Made by a program: the position numbers and the translations under genes
Shown here: positions 1 to 12,635 of the stretch, in pieces
How positions within the stretch are numbered: the stretch's first letter is position 1
Layout: every line of letters starts with the position of its first letter
Notes under the pieces: model-generated
Seen by the model: the letters and a program-made list of their open reading frames with translations, nothing else
Database searches by the model: none
What the model was told of the DNA's origin: nothing
From: Triplophysa rosa
Taxonomy: Eukaryota; Chordata; Actinopteri; Cypriniformes; Nemacheilidae
Length of the DNA stretch: 64,000 bases
Direction: 5' to 3'
Assembly: GCF_024868665.1 (NCBI RefSeq)
Contig: NC_079894.1
Coordinates: 4,365,426-4,429,425 of the forward strand

Positions 1-856
1 CACAGCTGGACTAGGCGAGTGCTGCTCTTATGTGTCTTGTTTCAGATTTGGCAGCATAGCAACAGAGAGGAAGAGATAACGTTAGCGGTGACTTGTGTTG
101 GTTAGCACGTTTTATTGCAGTTAACCATTTAATCACCTATCGGGGAATTGGGATCCTTAGGAATATGATAAAATGATTTGCCCTTTGTAAATTACTCCTG
201 TTTACCTCTGGCCAGGGGCGGACTGGGAGTAAAATGTGGCCCTGGACTTCTTCAGCACGAGCGGCCTATAAAACCCAGCTCGCAACATAAATGTAAATGT
301 TTTTTAAGAACTTTCATGCCACCTTGCAAAGTCAATAAAACGATTTATAAATCGAGAAAAGAGGAGAGAAAACATTCACTCTTTGGGCTTAATAAGTAGC
401 TTACCTATAAGCTTAATACAAAGATCTTAATATGCTTTTTAAAACTATACATTGAATACAAATTTGACAGAAAAATTTAAAGTCATTTCATTACCTGTGA
501 TGATATATTGAATTCTTCAATGCTAATAAAATGGACTATATACACAGTCATATCTTATGCCTCATATGCTATAATCTTATCTGTTTCAGGGTGTTTTTAG
601 ACATGTTAACTCGAACAAACGTCTTAAATTATGTGACCAATCATTTTTAATTTTTCGAAGTTTTCAAGATCAAAACTCACAAAAGTTAATTAGTTTGCAT
701 CTCTGTATTTAACATTTTTATTGTAAAACCGTTGGCTTTGTTAGTTTTCCTTCCTACATCTCACTACACGGTCATCATTAAAACTGAATCCACGCATTGG
801 AGTTCGCACATGTTAAGCGCCCGCCTACCGACACTAAGTTCTGCCTCCTTCAATTT

Positions 857-966
857 GATTGGCTGAACGTTCTGTCTTCTTTAGTTTGATTGGCTATATT
901 CTGCGTGGTATCTGTAATTTGATTGGCTGGAATTCTGTGAACCCGGTCTTTATTTAATTTGATTGG
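857..966 (-). promoter_or_regulatory. Cluster of four CCAAT (NF-Y type) boxes
   Basis: The motif GATTGG, the complement of CCAATC, occurs at 857, 888, 921 and 961, three times as GATTGGCT with a preceding TTT or ATTT. The spacing is 31, 33 and 40 bp, close to whole helical turns. Such arrays are typical of enhancer or promoter regions bound by NF-Y. Here the cluster sits immediately upstream of an LTR-like fragment with a polyadenylation signal, so it may be the U3 promoter of a retroelement rather than a host promoter. Confidence 0.4.
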
Positions 967-1049
967 TCAATCTTTTGACATTGACGAGCACTTGTTACCG
1001 CTGCTGCATTAAACCACTTGGACGCAGAAATCACAACAGCCAGGGAGGG

Positions 1050-1229
1050 CAGTACATTCTCAGTTCACTCTGGTTTTGCCCCCCGTGGGAAGTTTTTGGT
1101 TTGCATTTTGAAAACTCTTTTAGCTACCTTGTCTGTCCCCAATCGTGGGTGCTTTGTTCGTAAATTTAATAAATATTTGTTTTCGCTGCCATTTCTGTCT
1201 GCGCCTGGATTCTGCACACAACCGTGACA
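1050..1229 (+). repeat. Fragment of the same LTR-like family as 19331-19894 (plus orientation)
   Basis: The stretch from about 1085, starting CGTGGGAAGTTTTTGGTTT, then TCTGTCCCCAATCGTGGGTG, then an AATAAA signal and a final GTGACA, matches the reverse complement of 19331-19500. This puts the fragment in the opposite orientation to the 19-kb copy. Its 5' boundary is unclear and no target duplication was identified. Confidence 0.6.
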
Positions 1230-1234
1230 CAAAC

Positions 1235-1440
1235 TTTATGTGGCCCAAACTTTACTTCTGTTAGACCTCCACAAAGAATCAATAACTGTTGAGTAGTTTT
1301 AATTTAATTTAATACAAGTAATATAGGCTACAATAAAATATTAATATAAATTAAATGTAAAATAAATTGTTATATTATATCCAAACACAGACCGGAAGTT
1401 AACTTCTGGCCAGGCGCGTGTGTCCAATGAAACCGTCTAT
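1235..1440 (+). repeat. Dispersed repeat, copy 1 (second copy at 17268-17450)
   Basis: Both copies share TATGTGGCC, an AAACTT.ACTTC segment, AGAATCAATAACT, an AT-rich middle ending TTGTTATATTATAT, and a GC-richer end CCGATGAAACC or CCAATGAAACC. Family and mechanism are unknown. Confidence 0.6.
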
Positions 1441-3970
1441 AGGCAAAACATTAGAAGACACATGCAAGAAACTTGCTTTTGGTCTAATGACTACTACTTT
1501 TTACAGTATACCTACAATAAATAGATGAGATATTAAAGAGATCGGAATTGTGCTGTCCCCTGGGATGTTGCTTTGTCAGCATAGTCAAAAAGCTCAAACA
1601 AACAAACGTTTTATGTTTTAAAACGGCCAAAGAGTAAAGGTTTGCATGATTCAAGATAATGTATTCTGTACAAATTGTTCATTTTGCCTCTGGACTTAAC
1701 CTGGAATAAAAGCAAATATGTACCTTGAAAAAAATCACCCAAAACAACTCATAATAATAATAATGAGAAGCAACTGAGTTAAAGCAGTTTTATGAGCAGA
1801 AAATTGAGGAAATTCTTCTCATTTCGGTGTGTGCTGTCAATGATGTTCCCAGCCAGGTGCTTCACATACTGTATATGAAGGACACATACTGAGTGCACTA
1901 GTAAAATAGTCAAAAAGTCATGCAAACAAATTAACACAGTAAACAATTCGGCCAACACTGAGGTGATCTTTCTACTCCAAAAAAAGACACTGGAGAAAGG
2001 GACACTTCTTTAAAGATCAAGGTGACACACTTTTCCAGCTATACTGTGGGGGCTCTCCATCAGAAGCTCAGGACATGTGAGCCGATGGCCTGTGAGCTTT
2101 GGTCACTGGACCATATGCTGCCATTTTAATTGAGAGGGACTTTGGGAGAAAAACTGTGTGCTGCGGAATGAACCAGCGCCACTCAGACGTCTGTCAGCGA
2201 TCAACAAGGGTTCTCCAATCCAACGAGAGTTATGGGGAGAGCGCACGTTTGACACCAGCGCTGGGGTCCGTGTGTTTAACTAGACAGAAACCAATGCAGA
2301 GACGCATGCAGTATTGCAAGTTGCACTCAACTCATTACCTCAGTATCTGTAGACTCGTGGAGACACCGGAGCTGTGGGTGGTCGTGCCGGCCGTGGGCAT
2401 CTGAAGGGCCGCCCTTCGAGGCTTCAGGACCCATGCTGCGGCACCCACCGAATTAATTATCACATCTAATGTTGTGGGCTAATTAATTGACGTTTACAGC
2501 GGGAAACGGCTCCAGCGATTCAATGCAATTAATCAGTGTCAAAGAATAAATGAAACCCTGGATGTGATTACCGTTAAAGGCTACACCCAAAAATTGAATT
2601 TTAATGGGGCGTCATTTTTTTTGCTGTGTGCCACATTGGGCTCTGAAATAACGGATTGGTCGGGAAGTTTACGAGCAGATATAATGGCACTGGAGACGAT
2701 GATGGTTAAAATAGGCCTAATTTGTTAGTCCACGGATGCTTAGCTACATCCACGAAAATGACAGAAAGATTATTTATTAATTAGCAAAGCCAATTAACAG
2801 CAGAAAGGTTTGTTTCGTCCTCTACATTCGCTACAATGTTCATGCACAACTGGATTCCAGCTGCATAATTCCAGGGTAATTATCACCGATGCCGGGAAAC
2901 TGCTCAACTTGGTTTGTAATAGAAGAGGGTGGATTATGAGGGATGAGAAATGTCAAATTGCCTTAGCAACTACAAACTGTTTTCTTTTGTTGTAACAAAT
3001 GGGGGCCTGAAAACTAAGAAACAAGTCAAAAGTCAGGAGGTGAGAAACGCTCTCTCAATTACAGCAGAGATGTGTCTCCAATTCATTCTAAATGGAATTA
3101 ACAATTGGAGAAGATTCTTGGCATTCGGTGACTGCAGTGTGATGGCAGACTGAACAAATTGTACATTTTGTAAATGAATAAGTGACAAATGAAACCGAAT
3201 AAACAAAACTCGCACATCTCTGAAAAGCATGAAGGAGTAATTAAGATAAACAAGAAAACATGACTGTGACATTATATACAGAACATTAAAGGTATGTATA
3301 CAGTACATGCATATGTATTTCCAGACTCATGTCTGTTATATATATTTATGTATATGTGTCATATGGTGTGACATACCAAAAAAAAACCTGAGTATTACAT
3401 TGTTTTATACTATTAATATTTATCATATAAAATAGCATAAAAAAGATGTATCTTCATTGTTAGTGTTTTTTTCTACATTTTAGCCATCACACCATAGGAC
3501 AAATTTGCATATTAGTCTGTCAACTACCCATATATGTATGTCAATCTCTAGAATCTCTAACATATTTTGCTTGTATTCTTTTTTTTTATTTACTCATATG
3601 TACATTATATATGAAGAGTTTGGTTCCAAAATGAGATAAAAAAAAAACAATTATTGCACATTCCAATTAATATAAATCAAACTGCAGTTGGTTTGTTTTG
3701 ATTTAAACCATAATAACTCAAAAAATACAGCTAACTAACATAATAAAAAACATGATTTTTGAAAATCTCATTTTGGAACCAAACTCTTCATATGTAATGG
3801 CAATACTGGGAAATTTGGGAGAAATATAGTTGAAATATAGACATGACAGAACTTGCAGCCATAGTTGGCTAATATGGTTTTGGGAAACGCATCCTTACTT
3901 GAATGCACAAAGCTGAACACAGGAAAAATAATGACTCTAGTGATAAATCACTATACAGTGTCAGCATGCG

Positions 3971-3986
3971 GACACACACACACACA

Positions 3987-4030
<44 letters not shown>

Positions 4031-4045
4031 CACGCACACACACAC
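3971..4045. repeat. CA / GCAC microsatellite
   Basis: A run of (AC)n passes into (GCAC)n and back to (AC)n. It creates artificial open frames on both strands rich in His-Thr or Val-Cys, which are not genes. Confidence 0.97.
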
Positions 4046-7000
4046 CTCAACGTTACTTTGAAGAAAGTACTGACAAACAAATCTTTCAAAATTAAGACAC
4101 AGACAGGACTGGAGGAATTTATATGAAAGCATTATGGTGGAAGAATAAGTATTGAGCTGCTTAGGTAATGCATGATAAAAATGTTCAGTTGATGCCACCC
4201 GCTTGGGAACCGACTGAAAATGAACCCCTGAAGGTGTGACCTCCTCTTCCAATTACTGACAGGCCTTATAAAGTATGGATAGAGGTTTCCCGATGTGAAG
4301 AAAATATCCTCAAGGAGCTCCTGTCATAGCATGAATAAACTGTGTTCTGTATTCTGAGACCACAAAAAACAAACATGCAACCAACCCTGAAAGCCATCAG
4401 AGTTATTTTTATACTGTGGTTTATTGAACTGAATTTATTCATTAAAAAATATTTCTCGCAAATAAGCAAACAAGTCAAGTCCTGGATCAACATGCTAATG
4501 TGTTTAATGTAAGCTTGTGTCTTTTTCTTCAAAGTATGAATAATTATTTATGAACAATTTTGCTTCGGGCTCTATTTACCAAAATACAGACTTTGCCAGG
4601 TCAAAAAACACATTAACCTACTACTCAAGAAAGTTAATTTCTTGAAGGCTCTAAAATACTGAGAGATAATGGATTCCAAATACCAGGCACAACAAGTGCT
4701 TCATCACAGAAGACATGAAGTTTAGAAAGACTCGTAGCAAGGTCACATATCAAAAATATACTAAAAAATCATTTTTTTACCAACTGCAGAAAGCAAGTGG
4801 TAAATAAAATGTATTTAAACATCATATGTGTGTGCAGGGTTTTTAACAAACATGGCAGCAGTAATTCATCAAATGATAATGATAGATCAGTTCTAAACAG
4901 GCATTTATCTAGACGCACTATGTGCACTTTGGCATTTTAAAGAGCCTGTTCTGGTTTCTGGATTGCACCAAACCGGAATTGCAGCCGATTATGGCATCCG
5001 CCAGCATCCTTAATGTGCCAATCATATAAACCATTCAATATACAGTACTGTATCTTATAATCCAACAAGCATTCAGCGCAGATTCATTTATTCAGATAAA
5101 TAAGTCAGACACAACGTGCAAATAGCTCTAAACTACCAACAACCAAAAGCACTGAAGATATCGATCACTAGCACACATTAGGAAACTTTGCTGACTGACC
5201 CGGCAAGGTGGCGTCTGCACACATGAGCAGCGATGAAAGAAGATCTCAAACCGAAAAATCTCATGTCATTTTTTTCTATTTTTGTGGCTTCTACTACCGC
5301 CGCAGAACGTCCACAAAGGCCTAACTGGATTGGATACATCCGATTAAATCTGGACCATGTCACTTTTGTGCTCTCTGCGGGAGCTGCATTCAGTAGATTG
5401 GCAGGGCACAGCTAATTCTCAAGAAGCGGCAAAAAATCCTTGTGTCAGCCATTTTACACAACTCTACAGTCAGCTTCTTTGTGTTTGATGATCAATGGCA
5501 TCTATTCATCCCTCGCTCACCACCCGGCATATGCCCAGCAAGCCGTAGCACCTGTGGTGTTTTTCCATCATGTAATGTGTTTTGAAGTGATTCCTTTCAG
5601 AATTTTCATTCACATTGCCACGAAACTGCGCCGGAGAGCGGACACCTTTGAAAGAAGCCCCAGGCGCGTTTTGGGCCACCAAGACAAGTGTTGCTTAACC
5701 CCGACACCCCCACTCGCAACTCAACTCCATCTGTGGGCACGGATGTGAGTCACCATTTTCCCCTTCGCTTTTTCTAGCACGAAATCTGCTTAGCGCCCGT
5801 GCGCTTTCTTCCTGCATTCCAATTAAATCAAGATGTATTTGCTTTTCAGAGCTTCTGTACCTGCTTTCTTCCCCATTGGAATAATTGATGGAGTCTTCTG
5901 GTCCGATGATGAATGACTTCCAAGGCAAAGATGAATAGCAAGATGAATGTCTTGCCCTGAGAGGGTTGGGAAGATAGGCTTCAGGAGTGCTGATGCAGTG
6001 ACAAATACACTGACCGTCGCAACAACTCGCCCAAATCAGCAGGGGAGGTTGGCGGAGGCCTGACAACTTCAACGACTCGCTCACGTACGTGCCACATGGC
6101 CATTCCGTGCCCAATTACCAAAGCTAGTGACTAATTTAACCTCGGGTGTGTTTCACAACTGACGCGTCGAGACAGTCGGGGGAGAAAGCCGGTATGATGT
6201 ATTAAGGGCATGAGCGAGGAACAAAAGCTTTTCTTAAAAGAGCTCAGACATTTCTTAATCCCAATTCTTTAATGCCGGCACAAAGAATGTGCCACAGTAA
6301 GCAACAAAAACACTTTGCACAAAACATTTCTTCATTATACGGGACACCTCGGGAGAAGGACTTTGGAAAAGGGTTTCTTTAATTGTTATGTGTCATTACT
6401 TTTCTGTCATTCTGTAATTTTTTTGGCCCGTGGAACACAAAAGGACAAACAAACAAAAAACCCACAAAATGCAACTGCAACAACAAACTTTAATGCAACT
6501 TCTAAAGTGCTTTTAAATCCTTTCGGACCTTTACAACCTGTGGTGACTATGAACTATTAGGGAAAAAGCTGCACGAAGGATTATTTTCGTGTTTTACAGA
6601 AAAATACAACAGCATGCAGGCTTGGACCAACCTAAAACTAATGATGACAGAATTTTACTTTTTTTGGGCAACTATGCGAGAGAGACACATTTGCAATCAG
6701 AGGTCGTATCTCAGACACAAAATAATGAAACAAATCACGTTTGTATCCAACGCAGTGAGGGCCGGTCTGGAGACATGCTCTCCGGAGAGCTTAACTATGG
6801 ATGTAATTAAACATCTAGATGGCATACACATGTATAATTTGACTAATGAGTTGTGCATTAGGGATAATTTGCGGTTCTTGCAATAGTGAAGCTTGAGGAG
6901 CATCAGGTGCAGGGGTGATGAATCTGAGGGGCTGGAGAGCTCGAACCACCTGCCTCATAGAGTCCATCCCCCAGGCCTGGAGCGGATTACACCGCAGTGG

Positions 7001-8078
7001 AAAAATAACCCACGTCTTCACAGCCGATGGCCCAAGCGTGACTGACAGAGTGTGATTAACCGTTTTAATCTTTCCTCAAGTGTCCAATATGACCTCACCT
7101 AAGTCTCACCTGATGCTACGGCCATTATATCAGAAGTCCAGCTTTGTCAGACATAGTTTCACTGAGAGAGAAGGTGCACCTGCACCCTCTGGAAGCTCAG
7201 GCGATATTACAGAACCCGCCATTACCATCCCGCACACATGCGACCTTTACAAATTGGGATTACAAATTGGAGTTGAATGCTAGATGGGGAATCAAGTCGG
7301 TCATAAAAAATGCTATAAAATGTGATAAATGCCAACCTCTCCTTGTTTAAATTTAACGCAGAGTCAAACTAATTGTGTAAAAACTTCAGTATGCCAGGAC
7401 CATCACGAGTACAAAACCACATACAAATTTGAAGGTAAGGGATGCTTAAATAAAGTACTTAAACGAAAAGATCAATGTACAAACTTTGGGAGATGGAAAA
7501 AGGAAAACAACAAGTACATAAAGTTATTATTCTGTTTGGCCTTTCCTGTTGTTTTTACATGTAACTTTAGGACTATAATCCTTCATTTCACAGCAGCCTC
7601 ATATAGATTGGAGCCAGAGGGGAAGCGTCTGATGAAAGATGAAGCATTTTGAAGTCTCACTCATTTGACAGGACAAGAATCCACCCTATTTTTTTCTCAT
7701 TAGCACCAACATAAAAGTTGACCCCTCTGTATTCAGGGCAAGTGGTTGGGGTGCAAATAGCTTGTACAGCAGTATGTTCCAGAAACAAGTCCGATTGGTC
7801 TTCTAATGTGTCCTGACAGAGGGAGCACATCCAGAAGCGACCCCTACACCAGCCCAGCCCAGCCCAGCCCAAACCCCTCTACCCCCCTGCAGGCTTTTCT
7901 TGCCTCTTTTTTAAATTATTTGGTATCAGTTTTTGCATTGTATGGCCTGACGTTGTTATGGTAGAAGGGACATTCTGGAATGCTGCACAGTCAAGACATG
8001 CATAGACTGTTTCATCAGATGTGTGCGTCTGGACTGCAGTTCTGCAGGACTTCCAGTCTGTGTTTGTTTATCGGTCTG

Positions 8079-8781
8079 GGGTGCGTTTCCCAAAAGCATC
8101 GTTAGCCAACTATGGTCGCAAGTTCCGTCGTTCCAGCATAGTTCAACGATTCAAGTGTTTCCCGAAACAATCGTTCCAACGATCAATCGCAAGCAGCATC
8201 GCAAAATTGGTTAGAAGCATAGTTCCTTTTTATTATGACATGTAGACTTACATGCATAATGCCTTTGAGCAAACTAAGCAAGAAACATGCAGTGCATTCT
8301 ATATCCATAATTCGAAATACATACAAATTTAATTTGACATCTTTTAGTTTGTTAAGAAAATACAAGCGCAGTTTTTGAAAAGTGTGCATACGCATGATCC
8401 TACGTGCTCTAGGACCCTGGGGAATCCGTGGGAAGAGTGACGTGGGAGGAAACTTATGAATGAATGAAAAAGCGTGAAATAAAACAACAGATATCAAAAA
8501 TAGGATAACAAGAGTCGCTGCTAAATGCAATGTATCTTACTTACAGCAAGAATTTGACATTAATTCGATCTGAACGTATTTATTAGTAGACGTCATTATT
8601 CCACCAACTGTGTGGCGTCATCAACTAGATTGCCGAACCAACTTGGTTCAATCAATTGATCTCTGACAGAGTTACTACGGTTTCGGGAAACAGTCGTAAC
8701 TACATCGTTAATTTCCCCAAATGATGCATCGTACTACGGAGGTTAACCAGCGAGTTATGTCATTGTTCGGGAAACGCACCC
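8079..8781. mobile_element. Nonautonomous DNA transposon with GGGTGCGTTTCCC termini
   Basis: The left end reads GGGTGCGTTTCCCAAAAGCA and the right end is its inverse (GGGAAACGCACCC). The 703-bp element is flanked by a 3-bp CTG on both sides, a possible target duplication. Subterminal repeats (CATCGTT, AACGAT) recur in both arms. The termini resemble PIF/Harbinger or ISL2EU elements known from fish (family recalled, not searched). No transposase frame is present. Confidence 0.75.
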
Positions 8782-9011
8782 CTGGCTAGTGTCTAATAAT
8801 ATAACTATTTATATTTAACTTATGTTAATATTAATGAATATCATTATTTTATTGAATAATAGTTGTATTAACTGAATGAGTTGTTGAATGGGTCCTGTAG
8901 TTTTGTCGCATTTAAAGAAACCGTATGGGACATTGACATCTAGCGGTTGAGCTTGGTATCGCAGTCTAAATTCAAAATATTGGAGAGGCAATTTTAGCCA
9001 AGTAAAGCCAC

Positions 9012-9308
9012 GTTCACATTACAAGCGACAAAGCGACATGATCCCATTCATTTCAATGGAGAGCTGGCGACTTCCGGCGATGCGAGCAGTAGCAACTGTT
9101 GGCGACCGGATGGGGCATGTCTAGCGACACGACAAGGTTGAGAGATGTTTAACTTTTGAAGCGACTTTTGGGAGTGACAGCCAATAGGAGTGAAGATCGG
9201 TGCTAATGTGATAATTCTCTCAGCATCACCAGTAGTGGGAACGCCCACTAGCGACCTCACCGGCAACCCCTGGCGACTTGCAGTGACACAGTCGCTTGTA
9301 ATGTGAAC
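9012..9308. mobile_element. Small foldback element with GTTCACATTACAAGCGAC termini
   Basis: An 18-bp perfect inverted repeat at 9012-9029 and 9291-9308 bounds a 297-bp GC-richer unit with repeated GCGACTT or TGGCGAC motifs inside. There is no coding capacity; it is a MITE-like element of unassigned superfamily. Confidence 0.75.
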
Positions 9309-9429
9309 AGGGCACAACGGTTCTTTTCTTTTTTATCAGAAATAATCTACGGAAGTCCAGTCCAGGAAAGCGCACATGCGCAGTAACGTTTGTTTATGCT
9401 GTTGCTTTGAAACCGTCTATAAACTATTA

Positions 9430-9561
9430 CACCGTGTCTACACCCGACGCGGCGCGATGTGACAAAAGACAATAGAACGCATCAGAACCCATTATAATTT
9501 TACATTTTGTCCACACTGGATGCGGTGCGTCACGCCGGTCGCGTCTGGTGTAGACACGGTG
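9430..9561. mobile_element. Small foldback element with CACCGTGTCTACACC termini
   Basis: The arms at 9430-9450 and 9541-9561 form a 21-bp inverted repeat with one mismatch around a 90-bp centre. It is MITE-like and noncoding. Confidence 0.7.
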
Positions 9562-10052
9562 ATCGACTAATAAAAAATAGTTTAAAAAAAAAATCCAACA
9601 GCTGTGGTGTAGCATTTTGTTTACGATACATGTGTCGGCATGGTTTGTTCATTTATTTTAGTTGGATATTTGTTAAAATATCCTTCATTATTTAGCATCT
9701 TTAGCATAATTCAGTTTTCAAAATATGTACTTTAAGCCCATAGAAGTCAAGACACTCAAGAGTTTCCATCTGTCGTATGAGTCATTGACTAACAATTTGA
9801 AGTCTTTTGACGCAGTCATTGATGTTGCCAATGATTACTAGAGCACTCAAATAATTTCAAGCAACTACCTGAATACAAAAAAGCTCTTGGTATAATGTAG
9901 TCATTCCACAAAATGAATAATAAACCAAATGAATAAAGCTTTTGTCCTGGTTATTACTTTTTGAAGGTACAACTGATTTATTCACTGAGATCTTGACTAA
10001 TATATTATGATTATACAGTGTAACATGTTTAAACATGAAAAAGGGTTCTTAC

Positions 10053-10180
10053 CGGTTAAATACTCTGGATCGGGCACCGGGTCGGACAGCTCCTCATGGC
10101 ACTGGGCTTCAGTCGGTACGGATGCCACCACCATACCATCCGGGAGCTGCTGCTCGATGCCACGGGCAAAGTTTTTCTGC
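10053..10180 (-). CDS. astn1: astrotactin-1, internal exon G (start of MACPF-like region)
   Basis: This is a 128-nt exon with acceptor TTATCTAG and donor GTAAGA. The first G completes arginine (AG|G) from exon F, and the last G begins a glycine codon (phase 1). It encodes [18 protein letters not shown], then [18 protein letters not shown], then DPEYLT. Its vertebrate ASTN1 counterpart runs RQNNFARGLDQQLPDGLVV and ends at FLTG, at the front of the membrane-attack-complex/perforin-like part of the ectodomain. This is the last coding exon I could find. The next exon should start with two bases completing the glycine codon, and I saw no candidate in 1-10052. Confidence 0.95.
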
Positions 10181-12339
10181 CTAGATAAGAGAAGTTAAAG
10201 GAAGGAAATAAAACTTAATAAAAGATAAAGTAACCCTTATATGAATACATAGATAGATATAAACATTTAAATGGAATATTATCTTCATTTGGTGCACATG
10301 GCTTCTGTATCCAAACTGGGTGGATGGATATAGAGTAGGAAAATATTCCATTAAAGTTCTAAGATAAATGGGAACATTTTCAATAGCGACAAGAGTTGAA
10401 ATACCATAATATAACGCAGCACAATAAAAATGGAAGATGTAGTTCAAATACTGTGTAGAATATGTTTGGGAATATTGAGCAAGTTTAACATGATAACATG
10501 ACATGGCTTGAAAAAGGCAAAGAGTTACTATATATACTGTATATATCTTAATAAGATCTGCTCCAACACTCTAGACCTGTGGATGGAGAAAGATAATACA
10601 GTTTGTAGAAGAGAAGTTAAACAAAGGAACAGAGATAAAAACGAGTTTAGCTTTAATGCAGTATAAGCAAATAATATACAGTATATGCAATGAACAATAA
10701 AACTGATGTGCAGAAATAAACAGATCCTGTACAACAGCCAGCCAAAGATGAAAAAACTCACAAAGATTCACAAAAACAGCATTAACCTTTTCCTCCACAT
10801 ATCTTAACTCAGATCAAGTTGAAAATATTCTTTGTGTATATATAATATATAAGATATGGAAACGCAATGTATAGATGGAAGAAAGGAGAATTTGGAGCAG
10901 GCTGTTGCTTTTCTCAAGTCAGCAAAATAAGCACCTAGAAAGCACACGAGGGAAATATGCCGAACGCACCGTGAATGTGAAACGTGGTACACAGGAGTGG
11001 TTCATAAATGAGCAAGCATTGAGGAAATTGTACCACACAACATTATGCAATCTAAATCTCTCCTCGAGCATTACTGTCATATCTGATTTCACAGTAGACT
11101 TAGATGAGAGAATTATATTATCTCTGAATATATAGAGCTGTGTATAAATAATTGCGACTGAACAGAGAAGACAGAGGTTTGCGAGATGCGGTTTATGTTA
11201 ATGCGGGAATGAAAAGTGGCTGGCAGTGGAGAGCGCTGTCATTTACGTTCACGTTTGTGGAGATCTTCAGAGTTAAATACCAGCTATTCCTGAATGACTT
11301 AATGGGGCTAACAAGTTTTCCTAAGGAAAACAGCCATTTTCTTAGCGTAATATTAGCAATTTACATTTAGATTTATTCATTTAGCAGATGCTTTTTCAAA
11401 CCCATTTAAAAATATGAGGGAGATTTGACAATTAGGGAGGCAACATCAAAATAGTCAATTAAACCTGACGTAGAACTCAAAAAAAGTTTGCTGAAAGGTA
11501 CACAGGAGCACAAACTGCCGACATTTCTCTAAACACCTAGGGAATTACTCCCCACATCTAATAAAAAATTTAAAAAAGTTGTTTCCCTTGTCAAACTTGA
11601 AATACACGCTTCAATAGATACTTGCCTATTGCAATATTAATAGATCTGCATATTGCTTGTCAAAGGCACATCTGATAAAAGGTTTCCTGTCCCATTGAGG
11701 CAGCGCAGCTAAATAGAAAAGTGCAAGAACGCGGGGGCCAGTAGTTTTAATGAAAATGATATATACGCTTCTTACGTTTCTGAAAATGATACTGGGCAAC
11801 AATTATGACTATAACCCGTGGGAAATGAAATATCTCTGAATGTTGGTGTATTAATAAAACCAGTATACATTTTAAATGCAAGCTTCCACTACTTCCAAAA
11901 CTTTCTTTATAGCTCACCATTTTACTTTTTAAAGTTCTAACTTAACTAAAAAAAAACTTTTGAGATACAGTATTAACACAAAGTAACCACGGAGAAAAAC
12001 AAATAAGTATGAGAAATTACAAACGTTCAACTAATTTAAGAGATAAAATGACATTAGCTAAAAATAAACCAAAAATGTCTCAGAGAAAAGTTAATTTTCT
12101 CTTTTTTATAAGTTTAAACATTAACGAGTGAATAACAGTTATAATGTACGGAAATGTCTGCAATGCTGTCTAGTTACATTTTTAGTTTTATGGAATGCTG
12201 ATGGCATCATAGGTGTGATTACCTGTCGAATGACACTAGCAACAGAACAACGTGCAAATAAATGCAAAAATATCTGTCCAATGATATAGCTGATAAAAAA
12301 TGTGTAATATACTGTATATAATGATGCATATTTGATACA

Positions 12340-12635
12340 ACGATAAAGCCATCTAGGGCACCATTGACTACCACAGTAGAAAAAAAATTAGTCAATTTTA
12401 GTCAAAGGCACCCTAGAACTGTTTGCAAAACACATTATTCCACATTATTCAAAATATATTTTGTTTGTGTTCAACAGAACAAAAGAATTATACAACATAT
12501 TTCTACTATGGTGGTCAATGGTGTCCCAGAACTGAAAGTTGCTTACATTCTTCCAAATATCTTTCTTTGTGTTAATCAGAACAAAGAAATGTATACAGAT
12601 ATGGAACAACTTGAGGGTGAGTAGCTCGTGATATC
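12340..12635 (+). mobile_element. Degenerate copy of the TTAA-flanked palindromic MITE family
   Basis: It contains the family hallmarks GTGTTCAACAGAACAAA, CTACTATGGTGGTCAATGG, CAAATATCTTTCTTTGTGTT and GAACAACTTGAGGGTGAGTA, as in the 20428-20831 copy. The 5' terminus and TTAA flanks are eroded. The open frame across it is an artefact. Confidence 0.7.

Larger units (their letters stand above)
1..10052. other. Partial astn1 intron downstream of exon G
   Basis: No host coding exon was recognised in this 10-kb stretch on either strand. It holds an NF-Y-box cluster with an LTR-like fragment (0.85-1.23 kb), a dispersed repeat copy (1.23-1.44 kb), a CA/GCAC microsatellite (3.97-4.05 kb), a TIR element (8.08-8.78 kb) and two small foldback elements (9.01-9.31 and 9.43-9.56 kb). 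At about 212 a stretch starting CAGGGGCGGACTGGGA resembles the left end of a hAT element, but I did not find its right end. The rest shows only short, unconvincing open frames. Confidence 0.6.

Noticed and set aside
3865..4252. Open frames on both strands with His-Thr or Val-Cys runs
   Set aside because: They are created by the CA/GCAC microsatellite.
5695..6114. 139-aa minus-strand open frame, long for this AT-rich region
   Set aside because: No family resemblance, no splice logic with the astn1 exons, and no evidence of a promoter or of conservation that I can see.
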